A DNA stretch of 64,000 bases from Flavobacterium agrisoli (GCF_016522065.1 NZ_JAEHFV010000002.1:186001-250000); one strand, 5' to 3'; counted from the stretch's first letter, positions 36,095 to 45,706 are shown. Program-made: numbers and translations. Notes: generated from the letters alone by a model not told the origin.

Positions 36095-37210
36095 TTATTT
36101 TTGGGTAATTTTGGTTTTTAAAACTTCAAAATACGCCTTTTTAGGTTTTAAATTTATATCAAACAATAAAGGGTAATTGGTACGCCCTTTTATTGGCCAA
36201 TCGTTCAGCCATGATTGTTGGTCGTGCACTCCCCAAAATGTAACGCGGCTTATTTTGTCTTTATGTTTTTCAAACAACTGAAAAATTTGTGCATACCGTT
36301 TTGCTAATTTATCTTGGATAGAATCGGGCAGGCTTTTTGGATAGGGATTCATTTTGGGCGAATTTTCAAAACGTTGGCTAATTTCAGCCCCTTGCAATTC
36401 CCACGGATTGGGTAAAACCGAAATATCCAATTCAGTTATGGCTACTTTCACTCCTAACTTAGCATAAGCTACAATACTGGTTTCTATTTCGTCTATAGAA
36501 GGTGACTCAAGCTGCCAATGTCCTTGCATGCCTATTCCATCAATTTTGATTCCTTTTGCCTGAATGTTTTGCACCATTTTTATAACACCAGCTCTTTTGG
36601 CAGGATTGGTCATGCTATAATCATTATAATACAAATCGACATTTGGGTCGGCCGCAGCTGCCAAACGAAAAGCTTCTTGCAAATACGATTCTCCCATTGT
36701 TTTGAGAAAAACTGAATTGCGTAAACTTCCGTCATCATTTACTGCTTCATTTACCACATCCCATGAATTTATTTTGCCTTTGTGATGCGTTACAATAGTC
36801 GTAATGTGGTTTTTTATAAAATCGGCCATTTCTTCTTTCGTGGTTATTTTTTCCATCCAAGGTGCTAATTGACTGTGCCATATCAACGTATGTCCATGAA
36901 TAAACATTTTATTTTTTTGCCCAAAAGCTACAAATTTATCCGATAAGGAAAAATCAAAAACACCTTTTTTAGGTTGCACAAACATCGATTTCATACAATT
37001 TTCGGCCGTTATACTGTTGAATTGTTTCTGAATTAATGTGACCTCTATTTTATCTTTTTCTTCGATTTGCGCCACATTAAGTGCTGTGCCTATATAAAAC
37101 GCATCTTTAAAAACCGTTTTCAAATTATTATCTAAAGGCTGCTTCGAGGCCGAAATAAATCCCAAAAGCAGTAAAGTTAAAGCGGCAGTGGTAAAAGCAA
37201 GTTTTTTCAT
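36095..37210 (-). CDS. GH10 endo-1,4-beta-xylanase, periplasmic
   Basis: This compact single-domain GH10 xylanase of 371 residues has a signal peptide (MKKLAFTTAALTLLLLGFIS). The barrel begins near residue 35 (FYIGTALNVAQI). IHGHTLIWHSQLAPWM is the conserved strand-3 region. The acid/base is Glu155 in SWDVVNEAVND and the nucleophile is Glu260 in AITELDISV. There is no lipoprotein Cys or CBM, unlike the surface enzyme at 1-1504. It probably degrades imported xylo-oligosaccharides in the periplasm. It is 12 nt downstream of the GH67 gene, forming an operon dedicated to glucuronoxylan fragments. Confidence 0.96.
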   Translation of the reverse strand: MKKLAFTTAALTLLLLGFISASKQPLDNNLKTVFKDAFYIGTALNVAQIEEKDKIEVTLIQKQFNSITAENCMKSMFVQPKKGVFDFSLSDKFVAFGQKNKMFIHGHTLIWHSQLAPWMEKITTKEEMADFIKNHITTIVTHHKGKINSWDVVNEAVNDDGSLRNSVFLKTMGESYLQEAFRLAAAADPNVDLYYNDYSMTNPAKRAGVIKMVQNIQAKGIKIDGIGMQGHWQLESPSIDEIETSIVAYAKLGVKVAITELDISVLPNPWELQGAEISQRFENSPKMNPYPKSLPDSIQDKLAKRYAQIFQLFEKHKDKISRVTFWGVHDQQSWLNDWPIKGRTNYPLLFDINLKPKKAYFEVLKTKITQK

Positions 37211-37222
37211 AATTTGATTTTT

Positions 37223-39385
37223 TTAAATTCCAGGAGCAAAAGGAAATTGCAACGATTGATAATAGTTTAAGTTATGAGCTGCTTTTTCAACTCCATCTGG
37301 CAAAGTTTTTTTCGAAAATTGCTGAAAATACAACAAACAAGCATCCCGCCACCATTTTGCTTCTTCATACTGAATTTTCAAAAGCATTTGTACTTCTTTA
37401 AAACGTGTTTCATCCACATAAGCTTGCATTCTATTCCACGTCGCCTGCATGTCGTGAACTTCGTTAACCCCTTGCTGGTATTGCAAGGCCAAACCATTCC
37501 AGAGTGTTTTCCCATTTTTTAATTCATAATCCCAAGGCAGATGATGAAACCAAAGCAAATAGGTTTCGGGACATTTTTTTATATCATTAAATTGTTTGGC
37601 TATTTCTGGAAAATATTGAGCGGTTGCTCTACTCCCTGTATCCGAACGATCAAAACCAATACCGTTAGCATCTGCTTTATGATAATAGGTTGGATTCCAT
37701 TCGGGTCGAGATAGGTTGCTTACCCAAGGTCCTGGTCCGTAATGGTGATTGGTGGCCATGATGTGGTGTAATCCTAGTGGAGTCATATAATTTACCACCG
37801 TCTCGCGTGATTGCAACATCAGTTTTTGAATTGGTTTTACAAAATTTTCCTCGTTGCTAAAAGTCATGCGAAGCCATTCATTTGCAATTGAATCGGCACT
37901 CAAATCGGGATTCCAAGCCAAACGCCCAAACCCGTACCAATTGGCTTGCGCAAAAGGATGTCCGCACCAATTTAAATCACTCCCAATATTAGCCACACCC
38001 GCCATACCACTTAAGACATGATCGTTAATTTTGCCCGAAACAATTTTAGCAACAGTAGCACCTTTACCTTCCGAAAAAGTATCCGATTGTAATACTTCTT
38101 CATACAGTTTCGGTAAAAAAACCAAATGCGTACTAAATCCTAAATATTCTTGTGTGATTTGAAATTCAATCATTAACGGCGTTTTAGTCATGGCTCCAAA
38201 CATAGGGTGAAAGGGTTCTCTTGGCTGAAAATCAATGGGTCCATTTTTTACCTGTACCAAGACATTTTCTTTAAATTTTCCATCATAAGGTACAAATTCA
38301 GAGTAGGCTTGTTTTGCTCTGTCGTTAGCATCGTGCTCCGAATATACAAAGGCGCGCCACATTACAATTCCGCCATGAGGAGCTAAAACATCAGCTAACA
38401 TATTAGCGCCATCAACATGATTTTTACCATAATTTTGAGGCCCGGGTTGTCCTTCGGAATTGGCTTTTACCACAAAACCACCAAAATCAGGAATTGCTTT
38501 ATAAAGCTCATTTGCTTTTTCTTTCCACCATTTTATTACCTCTGGATTGGATGGATCAGCCGTTTTTAGTCCACCAATTTCAATAGGAGCCGAAAAGCGT
38601 GCTGTTAGATACACTTTAATTCCGTAAGACCGAAATGTATCGGCTAAAGCAGCTACTTTTTCTATATAATGCGGTGTGAGAATCAAGGCATTGGCATTTA
38701 CGTTATTTAATACCGTTCCGTTAATTCCGATCGAAGCATTTGCACGAGCATAATCAATATAACGTTGATCAATAAATTCGGGTAATTTTTGCCAATTCCA
38801 GATAGAAGAACCTGCATAACCTCGCTCTACAGTTCCGTCTAAATTATCCCAATGGTTTAAGATTCTAATATCTGTTTTGGGTGAATCTATTATATTTAAT
38901 TTTTCAATGGATTTATTCGTTTGTATTAATCTCAAAAAATTAAAAACACCGTATAAAACCCCAATATCATTTTTTGCTGTGATTACAGTGGTTTTTAAAT
39001 CTTTTTCAATTAAAGTTTTTATAATGAAGCCGTCTTTCTTAATTTTATCAAAATCATATTTTAGTTGGTTTTTCATCTTTTCATTTAATGATTTAAAAGA
39101 GCCTAATACAATAATATTGTCAGCTTTTTTAGATATATCAAAATGATCTCCTAACATACTTTTTAATCCTTCTTTTAATTCGGAACGTGCAATGTTCAAG
39201 GTTTCTGAATTTTCAGTGGAAATCACGTTTTGTACATTTTCCCAATAGTTAGCAACAGTTTCAGGATTTGTTATAGGTGTATATTGTAACCATAATTTAT
39301 AATCTTTTTGGGCGTACAACGAAAAGTATGTGCTCAAAACACACATCCAAAAATACCATTTTCTGAAAAAGATAGATTTCATCAA
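37223..39385 (-). CDS. GH67 alpha-glucuronidase
   Basis: This 720-residue enzyme removes (4-O-methyl-)glucuronic acid from the non-reducing end of xylo-oligosaccharides. A signal peptide (about 1-25, ending LYAQ) suggests the periplasm. The N-terminal beta-sandwich domain is followed by the catalytic barrel with GFVVKANSEGQPGPQNYGKN, VQVKNGPIDFQPREPFHPMF (catalytic Asp) and MIEFQITQEYLGFSTHLVFL (catalytic Glu region). HHYGPGPWVS belongs to the C-terminal helical domain. It works together with the GH10 xylanase encoded 12 nt downstream. Length matches the family. Confidence 0.97.
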   Translation of the reverse strand: MMKSIFFRKWYFWMCVLSTYFSLYAQKDYKLWLQYTPITNPETVANYWENVQNVISTENSETLNIARSELKEGLKSMLGDHFDISKKADNIIVLGSFKSLNEKMKNQLKYDFDKIKKDGFIIKTLIEKDLKTTVITAKNDIGVLYGVFNFLRLIQTNKSIEKLNIIDSPKTDIRILNHWDNLDGTVERGYAGSSIWNWQKLPEFIDQRYIDYARANASIGINGTVLNNVNANALILTPHYIEKVAALADTFRSYGIKVYLTARFSAPIEIGGLKTADPSNPEVIKWWKEKANELYKAIPDFGGFVVKANSEGQPGPQNYGKNHVDGANMLADVLAPHGGIVMWRAFVYSEHDANDRAKQAYSEFVPYDGKFKENVLVQVKNGPIDFQPREPFHPMFGAMTKTPLMIEFQITQEYLGFSTHLVFLPKLYEEVLQSDTFSEGKGATVAKIVSGKINDHVLSGMAGVANIGSDLNWCGHPFAQANWYGFGRLAWNPDLSADSIANEWLRMTFSNEENFVKPIQKLMLQSRETVVNYMTPLGLHHIMATNHHYGPGPWVSNLSRPEWNPTYYHKADANGIGFDRSDTGSRATAQYFPEIAKQFNDIKKCPETYLLWFHHLPWDYELKNGKTLWNGLALQYQQGVNEVHDMQATWNRMQAYVDETRFKEVQMLLKIQYEEAKWWRDACLLYFQQFSKKTLPDGVEKAAHNLNYYQSLQFPFAPGI

Positions 39386-39479
39386 TTCAATATTTAAATG
39401 CTTTTATTATTTATTTCACCTTCATTCTTCCCTAAAAAAACGAATACTATAATTTTAAACAAAATAACTAAATTTTTAT

Positions 39480-39510
39480 TTGCAATCGGTTGCGTAAAAA
39501 TATAGCTTTG
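39480..39510 (+). promoter_or_regulatory. GH3 promoter with overlapping LacI-type operator
   Basis: TTG (39480-39482), 20 nt and TAGCTTTG (39503-39510) fit the Bacteroidota consensus. GCAATCGGTTGC (39482-39493) lies between them and shares its first base with the -33 element. It is a near-perfect palindrome with a central CG. The same arrangement exists at the susC promoter. A repressor bound here could also affect the divergent GH67-GH10 operon 97 bp away. Confidence 0.72.
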
Positions 39511-39563
39511 TAATTGAACAAAAAAATAAATTTTACTTTTTATCAATTTGAAAGATTCCTTTT

Positions 39564-41798
39564 ATGAAAAAAATAAAATTAATTCCTATCGCAATCCTTT
39601 TGTTGTGCACTATAATCGCTTTTGCACAAAATGAAAATACAGTCGTTCCCACTTTTCCATTTCAAAATCCGAAATTGAACACTGAAGAACGAATTGCCGA
39701 TTTAATTTCGCGCTTAAATCTCGACGAAAAAGCATCCCAAATGATGCATAATACGCCTGCCATTCCGCATTTGGGAATTTTGCCTTTTAGTTATTGGAAC
39801 GAAGCCTTACACGGTATAGCCCGTTCTACCACAGCTACTGTTTTTCCTCAGGCAATAGCTTTGGGAGCCACCTTTGATGCCGATTTGGCTAAACGAGTAG
39901 CAACCGCCATATCAGATGAAGCACGAGCTTCTTATAATAACACCAAAAAAGCAGGTTATTTCAAACAATATGCTGGTTTGACTTTTTGGACACCCAATAT
40001 TAATATTTTTCGCGATCCGCGTTGGGGTCGTGGACAAGAAACTTATGGAGAAGATCCCTTTTTAACGGCTACTATTGGGGTTTCCTTTGTAAAAGGCTTA
40101 CAAGGAGAAAATCCGAACTATTTGAAAACCGCTGCATGTGCCAAACATTTTGCTGTACACAGTGGCCCAGAAAAACTACGCCATGAATTTAATGCGGCTG
40201 CGTCACCAAAAGATTTAGAAGAAACCTATTTACCAGCATTTGAAGCTCTAGTAAAAAATAAAGTAGAAGCTGTAATGTGTGCATACAATAGTACAAATGG
40301 CGAGCCTTGCTGTTCGAGTAGTTTTTTAATTACGGATATATTGCGTAAAAAATGGCATTTTAAAGGCCATGTCGTTAGTGATTGCGGCGCCCTTCGTGAT
40401 TTGTATACCCCTAAAAATAAAAACGGACATGGATTAGTTTTAACACAAGCCGAAGCGGCTGCCTTAGCCGTAAAAAGAGGTATCAGCTTAAATTGTGGCG
40501 GCACTTACGAAGCATTACCAGAAGCTATCCAGAAAGGTTTACTTACGGAAAAAGAACTGAATACTGAATTAGCCCTTTTATTACAAACACGCTTTAAGTT
40601 GGGATTATTCGATCCAGAAGGAAGCAATCCGAATGATAATATTGCTGCAGAAATAATTGACAGCAAAGCTCATCGCGATTTGGCTCGTGAAGTAGCTCAA
40701 AAAAGCGCCGTTTTACTTTCGAATAATGGCGCATTACCCCTTTCGAAAAAGCTGTCAAAATACTTTGTTACAGGCCCAAATGCAGCCAATATAGATGTTT
40801 TACTAGGCAATTACCATGGTATAAATGCTAATTTAGTTACCATTTTAGAAGGAATTGCCGCCAAGGTAAGTCCGGCGAGTCAGTTACACTATCAAATGGG
40901 TACCATGTTCAATCAATCTGGAATTAACCCCATTGATTGGGCGAGTGGTAATGCTGGAAAGAGCGATGCCACCATTGTCGTGTTGGGAATTTCGGGTTTA
41001 CTAGAAGGAGAAGAAGGCGAATCGTTAGCCTCGCCCACAGCAGGTGATCGACTGGATTACAACATTCCGCAAAATCAGCTTGATTATCTAAAAAAATTAA
41101 AGAAAATAGCGACCCAAGACAAAGCCAATCCCAAACCCATAATCACGGTAGTTACAGGCGGAAGTCCAATGAATTTAGCCGAAGTACAGCTACTTTCCGA
41201 TGCTGTTTTGTTGGTTTGGTACCCTGGCGAAGAAGGCGGAAATGCTGTAGCCGATGTTCTATTTGGCGATGTGTCACCATCGGGAAAATTACCCGTAACG
41301 TTTCCAAAATCATTAGAACAACTGCCCGATTATGAAGATTACAGTATGAAGGGACGAACGTATCGTTATATGAATGAGGAGCCTTTGTATCCGTTTGGAT
41401 TTGGTTTGAGTTATACCCAATTTAAATATGATACTATAAAAGTGGCCTCCCCAAAAATCAGTAAAAAACAAAATTGCTACATTACAGTAACCGTTTCCAA
41501 TACCGGAAAATTCAACTCGGATGAAGTGGTGCAATGTTATATTTCGGATATAAAAGCCAGTGTAGCAGTGCCGAATTTTCAGTTAATTGGTATGCAACGC
41601 TTACATTTAAAAGCAGGCGAATCTCAAAATGTTTCTTTTGAATTAACCCCTAAAAATTATGAAATGGTAACAAACGAAGGGAAACGCACAATCGAATCGG
41701 GTGAATTTAAAATTTACGTTGGCGGTTCAAGTCCAGTTAAAAAAAGCTTGGAACTCGGTGCTCCCAAAATGGCCGAAACCGTAATCTTGGTAAAATAA
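39564..41798 (+). CDS. GH3 beta-xylosidase
   Basis: This 744-residue GH3 enzyme has a signal peptide (about 1-22, ending AFAQ). The N-terminal domain begins with FQNPKLNTEERIADLISRL and WNEALHGIARS, the beta-xylosidase (BxlA-like) subgroup pattern. It contains DPRWGRGQETYGEDPFL, the KHFAVHSGPE segment and the nucleophile Asp273 in GHVVSDCGALRDLY. The middle alpha/beta sandwich has GEEGESLASPTAGDRLDYNIP. The C-terminal FnIII-like domain starts YGFGLSYTQF-like (PFGFGLSYTQFKYD). It would release xylose from xylo-oligosaccharides in the periplasm. It is divergent from GH67-GH10, and its promoter carries the LacI-type operator. Confidence 0.93.
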   Translation: MKKIKLIPIAILLLCTIIAFAQNENTVVPTFPFQNPKLNTEERIADLISRLNLDEKASQMMHNTPAIPHLGILPFSYWNEALHGIARSTTATVFPQAIALGATFDADLAKRVATAISDEARASYNNTKKAGYFKQYAGLTFWTPNINIFRDPRWGRGQETYGEDPFLTATIGVSFVKGLQGENPNYLKTAACAKHFAVHSGPEKLRHEFNAAASPKDLEETYLPAFEALVKNKVEAVMCAYNSTNGEPCCSSSFLITDILRKKWHFKGHVVSDCGALRDLYTPKNKNGHGLVLTQAEAAALAVKRGISLNCGGTYEALPEAIQKGLLTEKELNTELALLLQTRFKLGLFDPEGSNPNDNIAAEIIDSKAHRDLAREVAQKSAVLLSNNGALPLSKKLSKYFVTGPNAANIDVLLGNYHGINANLVTILEGIAAKVSPASQLHYQMGTMFNQSGINPIDWASGNAGKSDATIVVLGISGLLEGEEGESLASPTAGDRLDYNIPQNQLDYLKKLKKIATQDKANPKPIITVVTGGSPMNLAEVQLLSDAVLLVWYPGEEGGNAVADVLFGDVSPSGKLPVTFPKSLEQLPDYEDYSMKGRTYRYMNEEPLYPFGFGLSYTQFKYDTIKVASPKISKKQNCYITVTVSNTGKFNSDEVVQCYISDIKASVAVPNFQLIGMQRLHLKAGESQNVSFELTPKNYEMVTNEGKRTIESGEFKIYVGGSSPVKKSLELGAPKMAETVILVK

Positions 41799-41824
41799 AA
41801 TCCATTTTTTTAAAATATAACAGA

Positions 41825-43764
41825 ATGAAAAAAAGCAACGGTATCCTTTTATTGGTTTTTAGTCTTTTGACTATTTGCTTACAGGCTCAAATTAAATTAC
41901 CCCGTTTAATTAGTAACGGAATGGTTCTACAACGCGAAACCAAATTGAAAATTTGGGGTTGGGCTTCTGCCAACGAATCGGTCGAAATCCAGTTCAAAAC
42001 CAAAACCTACAAAACCAAAGCAGACGCTCAAGGTAATTGGATGATTTTGTTGCCCAAACAAAAAGCCGGTGGCCCTTACGAAATGGTTTTTAAAGGCCGT
42101 AATACTATAACCCTTTCGGATATTTTGTTTGGGGATGTTTGGGTATGCTCAGGACAATCGAACATGGAATTACCCATGGAACGTGTTAAAGAAAAATACG
42201 GAAAGGAAATTGCGAGTGCAACTAACACCAATATCAGACAATTTCTAGTTCTCGACAAATACGATTTCAAGAAAGAAAATACCGATTTTGATTCGGGCAA
42301 TTGGATGGCATGTACACCTAAAGAAGTGCTTGATTTTACCGCCGTAGGTTATTTTTTCGCAAAAGCCATCACCGAAAAATATCCGATTCCCATTGGTTTA
42401 ATCAATACTGCCTTAGGAGGTTCGCCAGTTGAATCTTGGATGAGTAAAAAAGCCTTACAACCCTTTCCTGAAGCACTTCAAGAAGCAGAAAAATTTAAAA
42501 ATGAAGCTTTAATTGAAGACATTACGCAATCTGAGCAAAAAAAAAGTGACGCTTGGTATGCCGAATTGAATCAAAAAGATGCGGGTTTGCAAAACAACAA
42601 ACCGATTTGGTTGACGAATTTCCCCACTCAATCAGAAGAAATGAATATTCCAGGTTATTGGGCGGAGCAAACTAGTTTAGGTAATTTGAATGGGGTAATT
42701 TGGTTTCAAAAAGAAATTGAGGTTCCCAAAACAATGGCAAGTAAACCTGCCAAATTATTCTTAGGCCGATTAGTCGATCAGGATTATGTGTATCTAAACG
42801 AAAATTTCATCGGAACTACTGGTTATCAATATCCACCCCGACGTTACGAAGTGGCACCATCATTATTAAAAGAAGGAAAAAACACCATTACCGTGCGATT
42901 AATAAACTCAACTGGAAAAGGCGGATTTGTGTTAGACAAACCCTATTATTTAGCTATTGGCAATGATACTATTAATTTAAAAGGAAAATGGAACTATCAT
43001 GTTGGAGCTAAAATGCCTTCTTTGGCGGGACCTACTTTTATCCGTTGGAAACCCGAAGGCTTGTACAATGCCATGATTGCGCCTTTATTATCCTACCGCA
43101 TTAAGGGAGTTCTTTGGTACCAAGGCGAATCCAATACGGGAAATCCTAGTGAATATCAACGCGCTTTTTCCAGCCTGATTTTGGATTGGCGAAAAAACTG
43201 GAGCCTAGGTGATTTTCCGTTTCTTTTTTGCAATTGAGCAATTTTATGGAGGCCAAACCCAATCCTACAGATAGCAATTGGGCGGCTTTACGCGAGGCAC
43301 AACGCCAAACACTTTCGATTTCCAATACGGGCATGGCCGTTACGATTGATGTAGGCGAATGGAACGACATTCATCCTTTAAATAAAAAAGCGGTTGGCGA
43401 CAGGTTGGCCTTGCAAGCCCGAAAATTGGCTTATGGCGAAACAAAATTAGTTGCTGCTGGACCTTCTCCTAAAAGCAGCATTTTTGGAACCGAAAATGTC
43501 ACTATTGATTTTAAAGATTGTGACAAGGGATTGAAAATTTCAAAAGGATCCGAATTGCATGAATTTGCTATTTCTAAGGATGGGCAACATTTTGTTTGGG
43601 CAAAAGCTGAAATTATTAGAAATAATCAAATAAAAGTTTGGCATCCTGAAATTAAAAATCCAATTGCCGTGCGTTATGCTTGGGCAGATAACCCTGATAA
43701 AGCTAACTTATTTTCGAGTGAAAATTTGCCAGCGACACCTTTTGAAGTGGTGAAAAAAGAGTAG
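41825..43764 (+). pseudogene. Frameshifted SGNH/SASA-family acetyl(xylan)esterase
   Basis: Two overlapping frames together encode one esterase. The first (41825-43237, 470 aa) has a signal peptide (ending CLQAQ), a beta-sandwich, the nucleophile motif CSGQSNMEL (Ser112), a jelly-roll insert (NGVIWFQKEIEVP region) and VLWYQGESNTGNP. It stops right after GDFPFLFCN. The second (43228-43764) continues with QLSNFMEAKPNPTDSNWAALREAQ and contains the catalytic Asp-His motif NDIHPLNKK. The paralogue at 51308 is continuous here (GDFPFYFVQLSTF). The break is in a run of six T near 43226; one extra T restores an intact protein of about 646 aa, the paralogue having 648. It may be inactive, phase-variable, or a sequencing error. 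The gene lies 26 nt after GH3 and would deacetylate xylan fragments. Confidence 0.88.
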
Positions 43765-43906
43765 GGTGAGGTTTTGTTTATGGGTTAAAGAAATGAGGAG
43801 ATAGTTTGTTTTTAAAATGAAATGGATTTTTGATGATAGGATTAAAAAAATCCTTTTTAATCATTTATATTTAGAGTTAATTAAATAGCTTTTTAAACAA
43901 TTAATC

Positions 43907-44116
43907 ATGATTAAGATCAATTATAAAATTCAGTTTTTACTTTTTCTAGTTTGTTTGTTTTTCATTGGTATGGGGCTTTATGAAATAGCAACTTTGGGGC
44001 TAGAAGAGAATAAAAGTCTGTTTTGGCAGTTATCTCCTTTTGCTGGGTTTATCACAGGAACTTTTATTTTTGGTAGAAATTTATACACAAAGCGTGTAGA
44101 GCAATTTAAAAAGTAG
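43907..44116 (+). CDS. Small hypothetical membrane protein (69 aa)
   Basis: This 69-residue protein has two hydrophobic segments (IQFLLFLVCLFFIGMGLYEIA and FWQLSPFAGFITGTFIFG) and a basic C-terminus (TKRVEQFKK). I do not recognise a family. It lies in an accessory stretch between the two glycan loci and is not closely linked to either neighbour. Confidence 0.5.
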   Translation: MIKINYKIQFLLFLVCLFFIGMGLYEIATLGLEENKSLFWQLSPFAGFITGTFIFGRNLYTKRVEQFKK

Positions 44117-44254
44117 TTTCGAGAATTCTTTATATTTTAAAATATAAGTAATAGGATTATAAAGATTGCCTATAGTTTTTTATATTCTTATTTATAATCT
44201 TCAAAGTGTATATGATAAATTAATATCTTTCTTGAAATTTGATTTTCTAAAAAT

Positions 44255-44578
44255 ATGACTATAAATCAATTTGTCAAGAGCCTTGTTTTTGGTCCTGAAA
44301 TTAATAAAAAACGGGATATAATTTTAATACCTATTGGGCTATTAATAATTATCAGCTTAGGATTGTCTCCAGCATTTATGGGGCTGACAGGAGCATGGTT
44401 GTTGAAAACTATGACAGGAAATTCATGTCATGAAGGTAATTGTTATTGGATGGTACTACCATGGTTTTGCGTAATAACATTACCTATATCATTATTATAT
44501 TGTGCTGTTTATTTGTTCCAATGTTTTAGACAAATTATGGAGTATTTAATGTGGGGTGGGAAAAATGATTTAGAATAG
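44255..44578 (+). CDS. Small hypothetical membrane protein (107 aa)
   Basis: This 107-residue protein has at least two membrane helices (ILIPIGLLIIISLGLSPAF and WFCVITLPISLLYCAVYLF). Between them is a short loop with two Cys (NSCHEGNC) that could form a disulfide or bind metal. The C-terminus is hydrophilic (GGKNDLE). No family is recognised. It stands alone, 138 nt after the previous small membrane protein gene. Confidence 0.5.
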   Translation: MTINQFVKSLVFGPEINKKRDIILIPIGLLIIISLGLSPAFMGLTGAWLLKTMTGNSCHEGNCYWMVLPWFCVITLPISLLYCAVYLFQCFRQIMEYLMWGGKNDLE

Positions 44579-44601
44579 ATTTCAAGGGAAGGGCAAGAAT
44601 A

Positions 44602-44802
44602 TTATAGCTCATTTAATAAATCTTTTGCTGGAATTCCTTTTAATTTTCCCGATTTAATTAAATTCATCTACAGCCTCTTTTATTTCTTCTAAGAGCAAAG
44701 CTTTCTTCCTCGAAATAGGATTTTTTTTACAAAAACCAAACTACGTAATACTTCTAATGCAAATGCAGCTTTGTTGTCAGTTATTTCAACCAATACTTTC
44801 AT
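44602..44802 (-). pseudogene. Decayed antitoxin gene (DUF2683/RelB-like, Bacteroidota type)
   Basis: Reading the minus strand from the ATG at 44802 gives MKVLVEITDNKAAFALEVLR, then SLVFVKK. The frame shifts in the T-run near 44721-44728 to NPISRKKALLLEEIKEAVDE. A second shift near 44662 leads to LIKSGKLKGIPAKDLLNEL and a stop. Joined, this is a typical Bacteroidota antitoxin of about 70 residues that normally precedes a RelE/ParE toxin. No toxin reading frame is found on either side. I found it by eye in three frames, so the assignment rests on motif memory, not on a search. Confidence 0.7.
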
Positions 44803-45123
44803 AGGTTCAAAGTTAAAGGATTAACGCATTGAAAAATGTTTTTTTAGCTTAAAAGCGACTAAGGCAAAATACTCAATGTGGTTTTTTGTGAATTGTACTT
44901 TCTACAATTTATCTGCAAGAATACATATAATCAAACAAAAGTAATGAAAGTAGACAATTTGTATTTACGTTCTGTTTTAGTAAATTAAATAATTTATTTA
45001 TATTTTCATTTTAAAAGTCTTTTATAATGAAGAATGAATTCCAATTATTATCTTGCCTTTATTTTTCTTAGAAAAACGCTTAACTTTAAGGAATTATTTA
45101 AACCTTAAACAATTTCATAAACC
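44803..45123. other. Intergenic stretch without genes
   Basis: No coding sequence is supported. AATTGTA (44891-44897) and TACAATT (44903-44909) form a 7-bp inverted repeat. CAAAAGTA at 44936-44943 could be a minus-strand -7 element for the decayed antitoxin gene. Confidence 0.4.
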
Positions 45124-45651
45124 ATGAAAAAAATAGTTTTTATACTCAGTAGCGTGTTGTTTTTTTCTTGTAACCAAAAACAAAAAGAAGTTGAAAGCGG
45201 TGATTTGCCCTACTTCGTTTTTGATCAAGTAGAACATTACCATACGGATTTAACACCAGAGCAGTTTGATTCGATTGTGATTAATCCAGAAAAAACCGAC
45301 AAAGAATTGGCTTTGTTTCAAATTATAAACGGTAAAATTCCGGTGAGTTCTATAGATACGGTATTTGTTAAAAACATGGATATTTTAGGATTTTCAAAAA
45401 CGGAAATAGATTCCACTCATTTTAAAAAGATAAACGAATTGTTCTCTAAAAGGGATGCTAAAAAAGAAATTTCGGCTACTTGCAATTCGTATTACAAAGA
45501 TGTGTTGATTTTCAGAAACAAAGACAAATTCATAGGAGCCGCCAAAATTGATTTTGATTGTCAAAAAAGCCAAATTACAGGAGCACGCTACAACACTGAG
45601 GATTTTGGCGCTTCGGGCGAATTTAAAGAATTAAGCGCCGTGATTAAGTAG
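45124..45651 (+). CDS. Hypothetical lipoprotein (175 aa)
   Basis: This 175-residue protein has a lipoprotein signal (MKKIVFILSSVLFFSCNQKQ, Cys16). The mature part contains LPYFVFDQVEHYHTDLTPEQ and a C-terminal segment with YYKDVLIFRNKDKFIGAAKI and paired Cys residues (ATCNSYY and FDCQKS). No enzyme motif is recognised. Basic residues right after Cys make surface export uncertain. It is monocistronic with a strong terminator. Confidence 0.68.
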   Translation: MKKIVFILSSVLFFSCNQKQKEVESGDLPYFVFDQVEHYHTDLTPEQFDSIVINPEKTDKELALFQIINGKIPVSSIDTVFVKNMDILGFSKTEIDSTHFKKINELFSKRDAKKEISATCNSYYKDVLIFRNKDKFIGAAKIDFDCQKSQITGARYNTEDFGASGEFKELSAVIK

Positions 45652-45706
45652 TGGATTGTTTCAATTTAAAGTCTGCTTTTCCTTAATCCATTTTAACCAA
45701 TATATC

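Noticed and set aside
39386..39479. Promoter for the divergent GH67-GH10 operon
   Set aside because: I looked for CAAAnnTA (minus-strand -7) in this gap and found no good match, so no site is reported although a promoter must exist nearby.
43215..43240. Programmed -1 frameshift at the T-run
   Set aside because: The T6 run is slippery, but no downstream stem or pseudoknot was evident and the intact paralogue needs no shift; recorded as a frameshift mutation instead.
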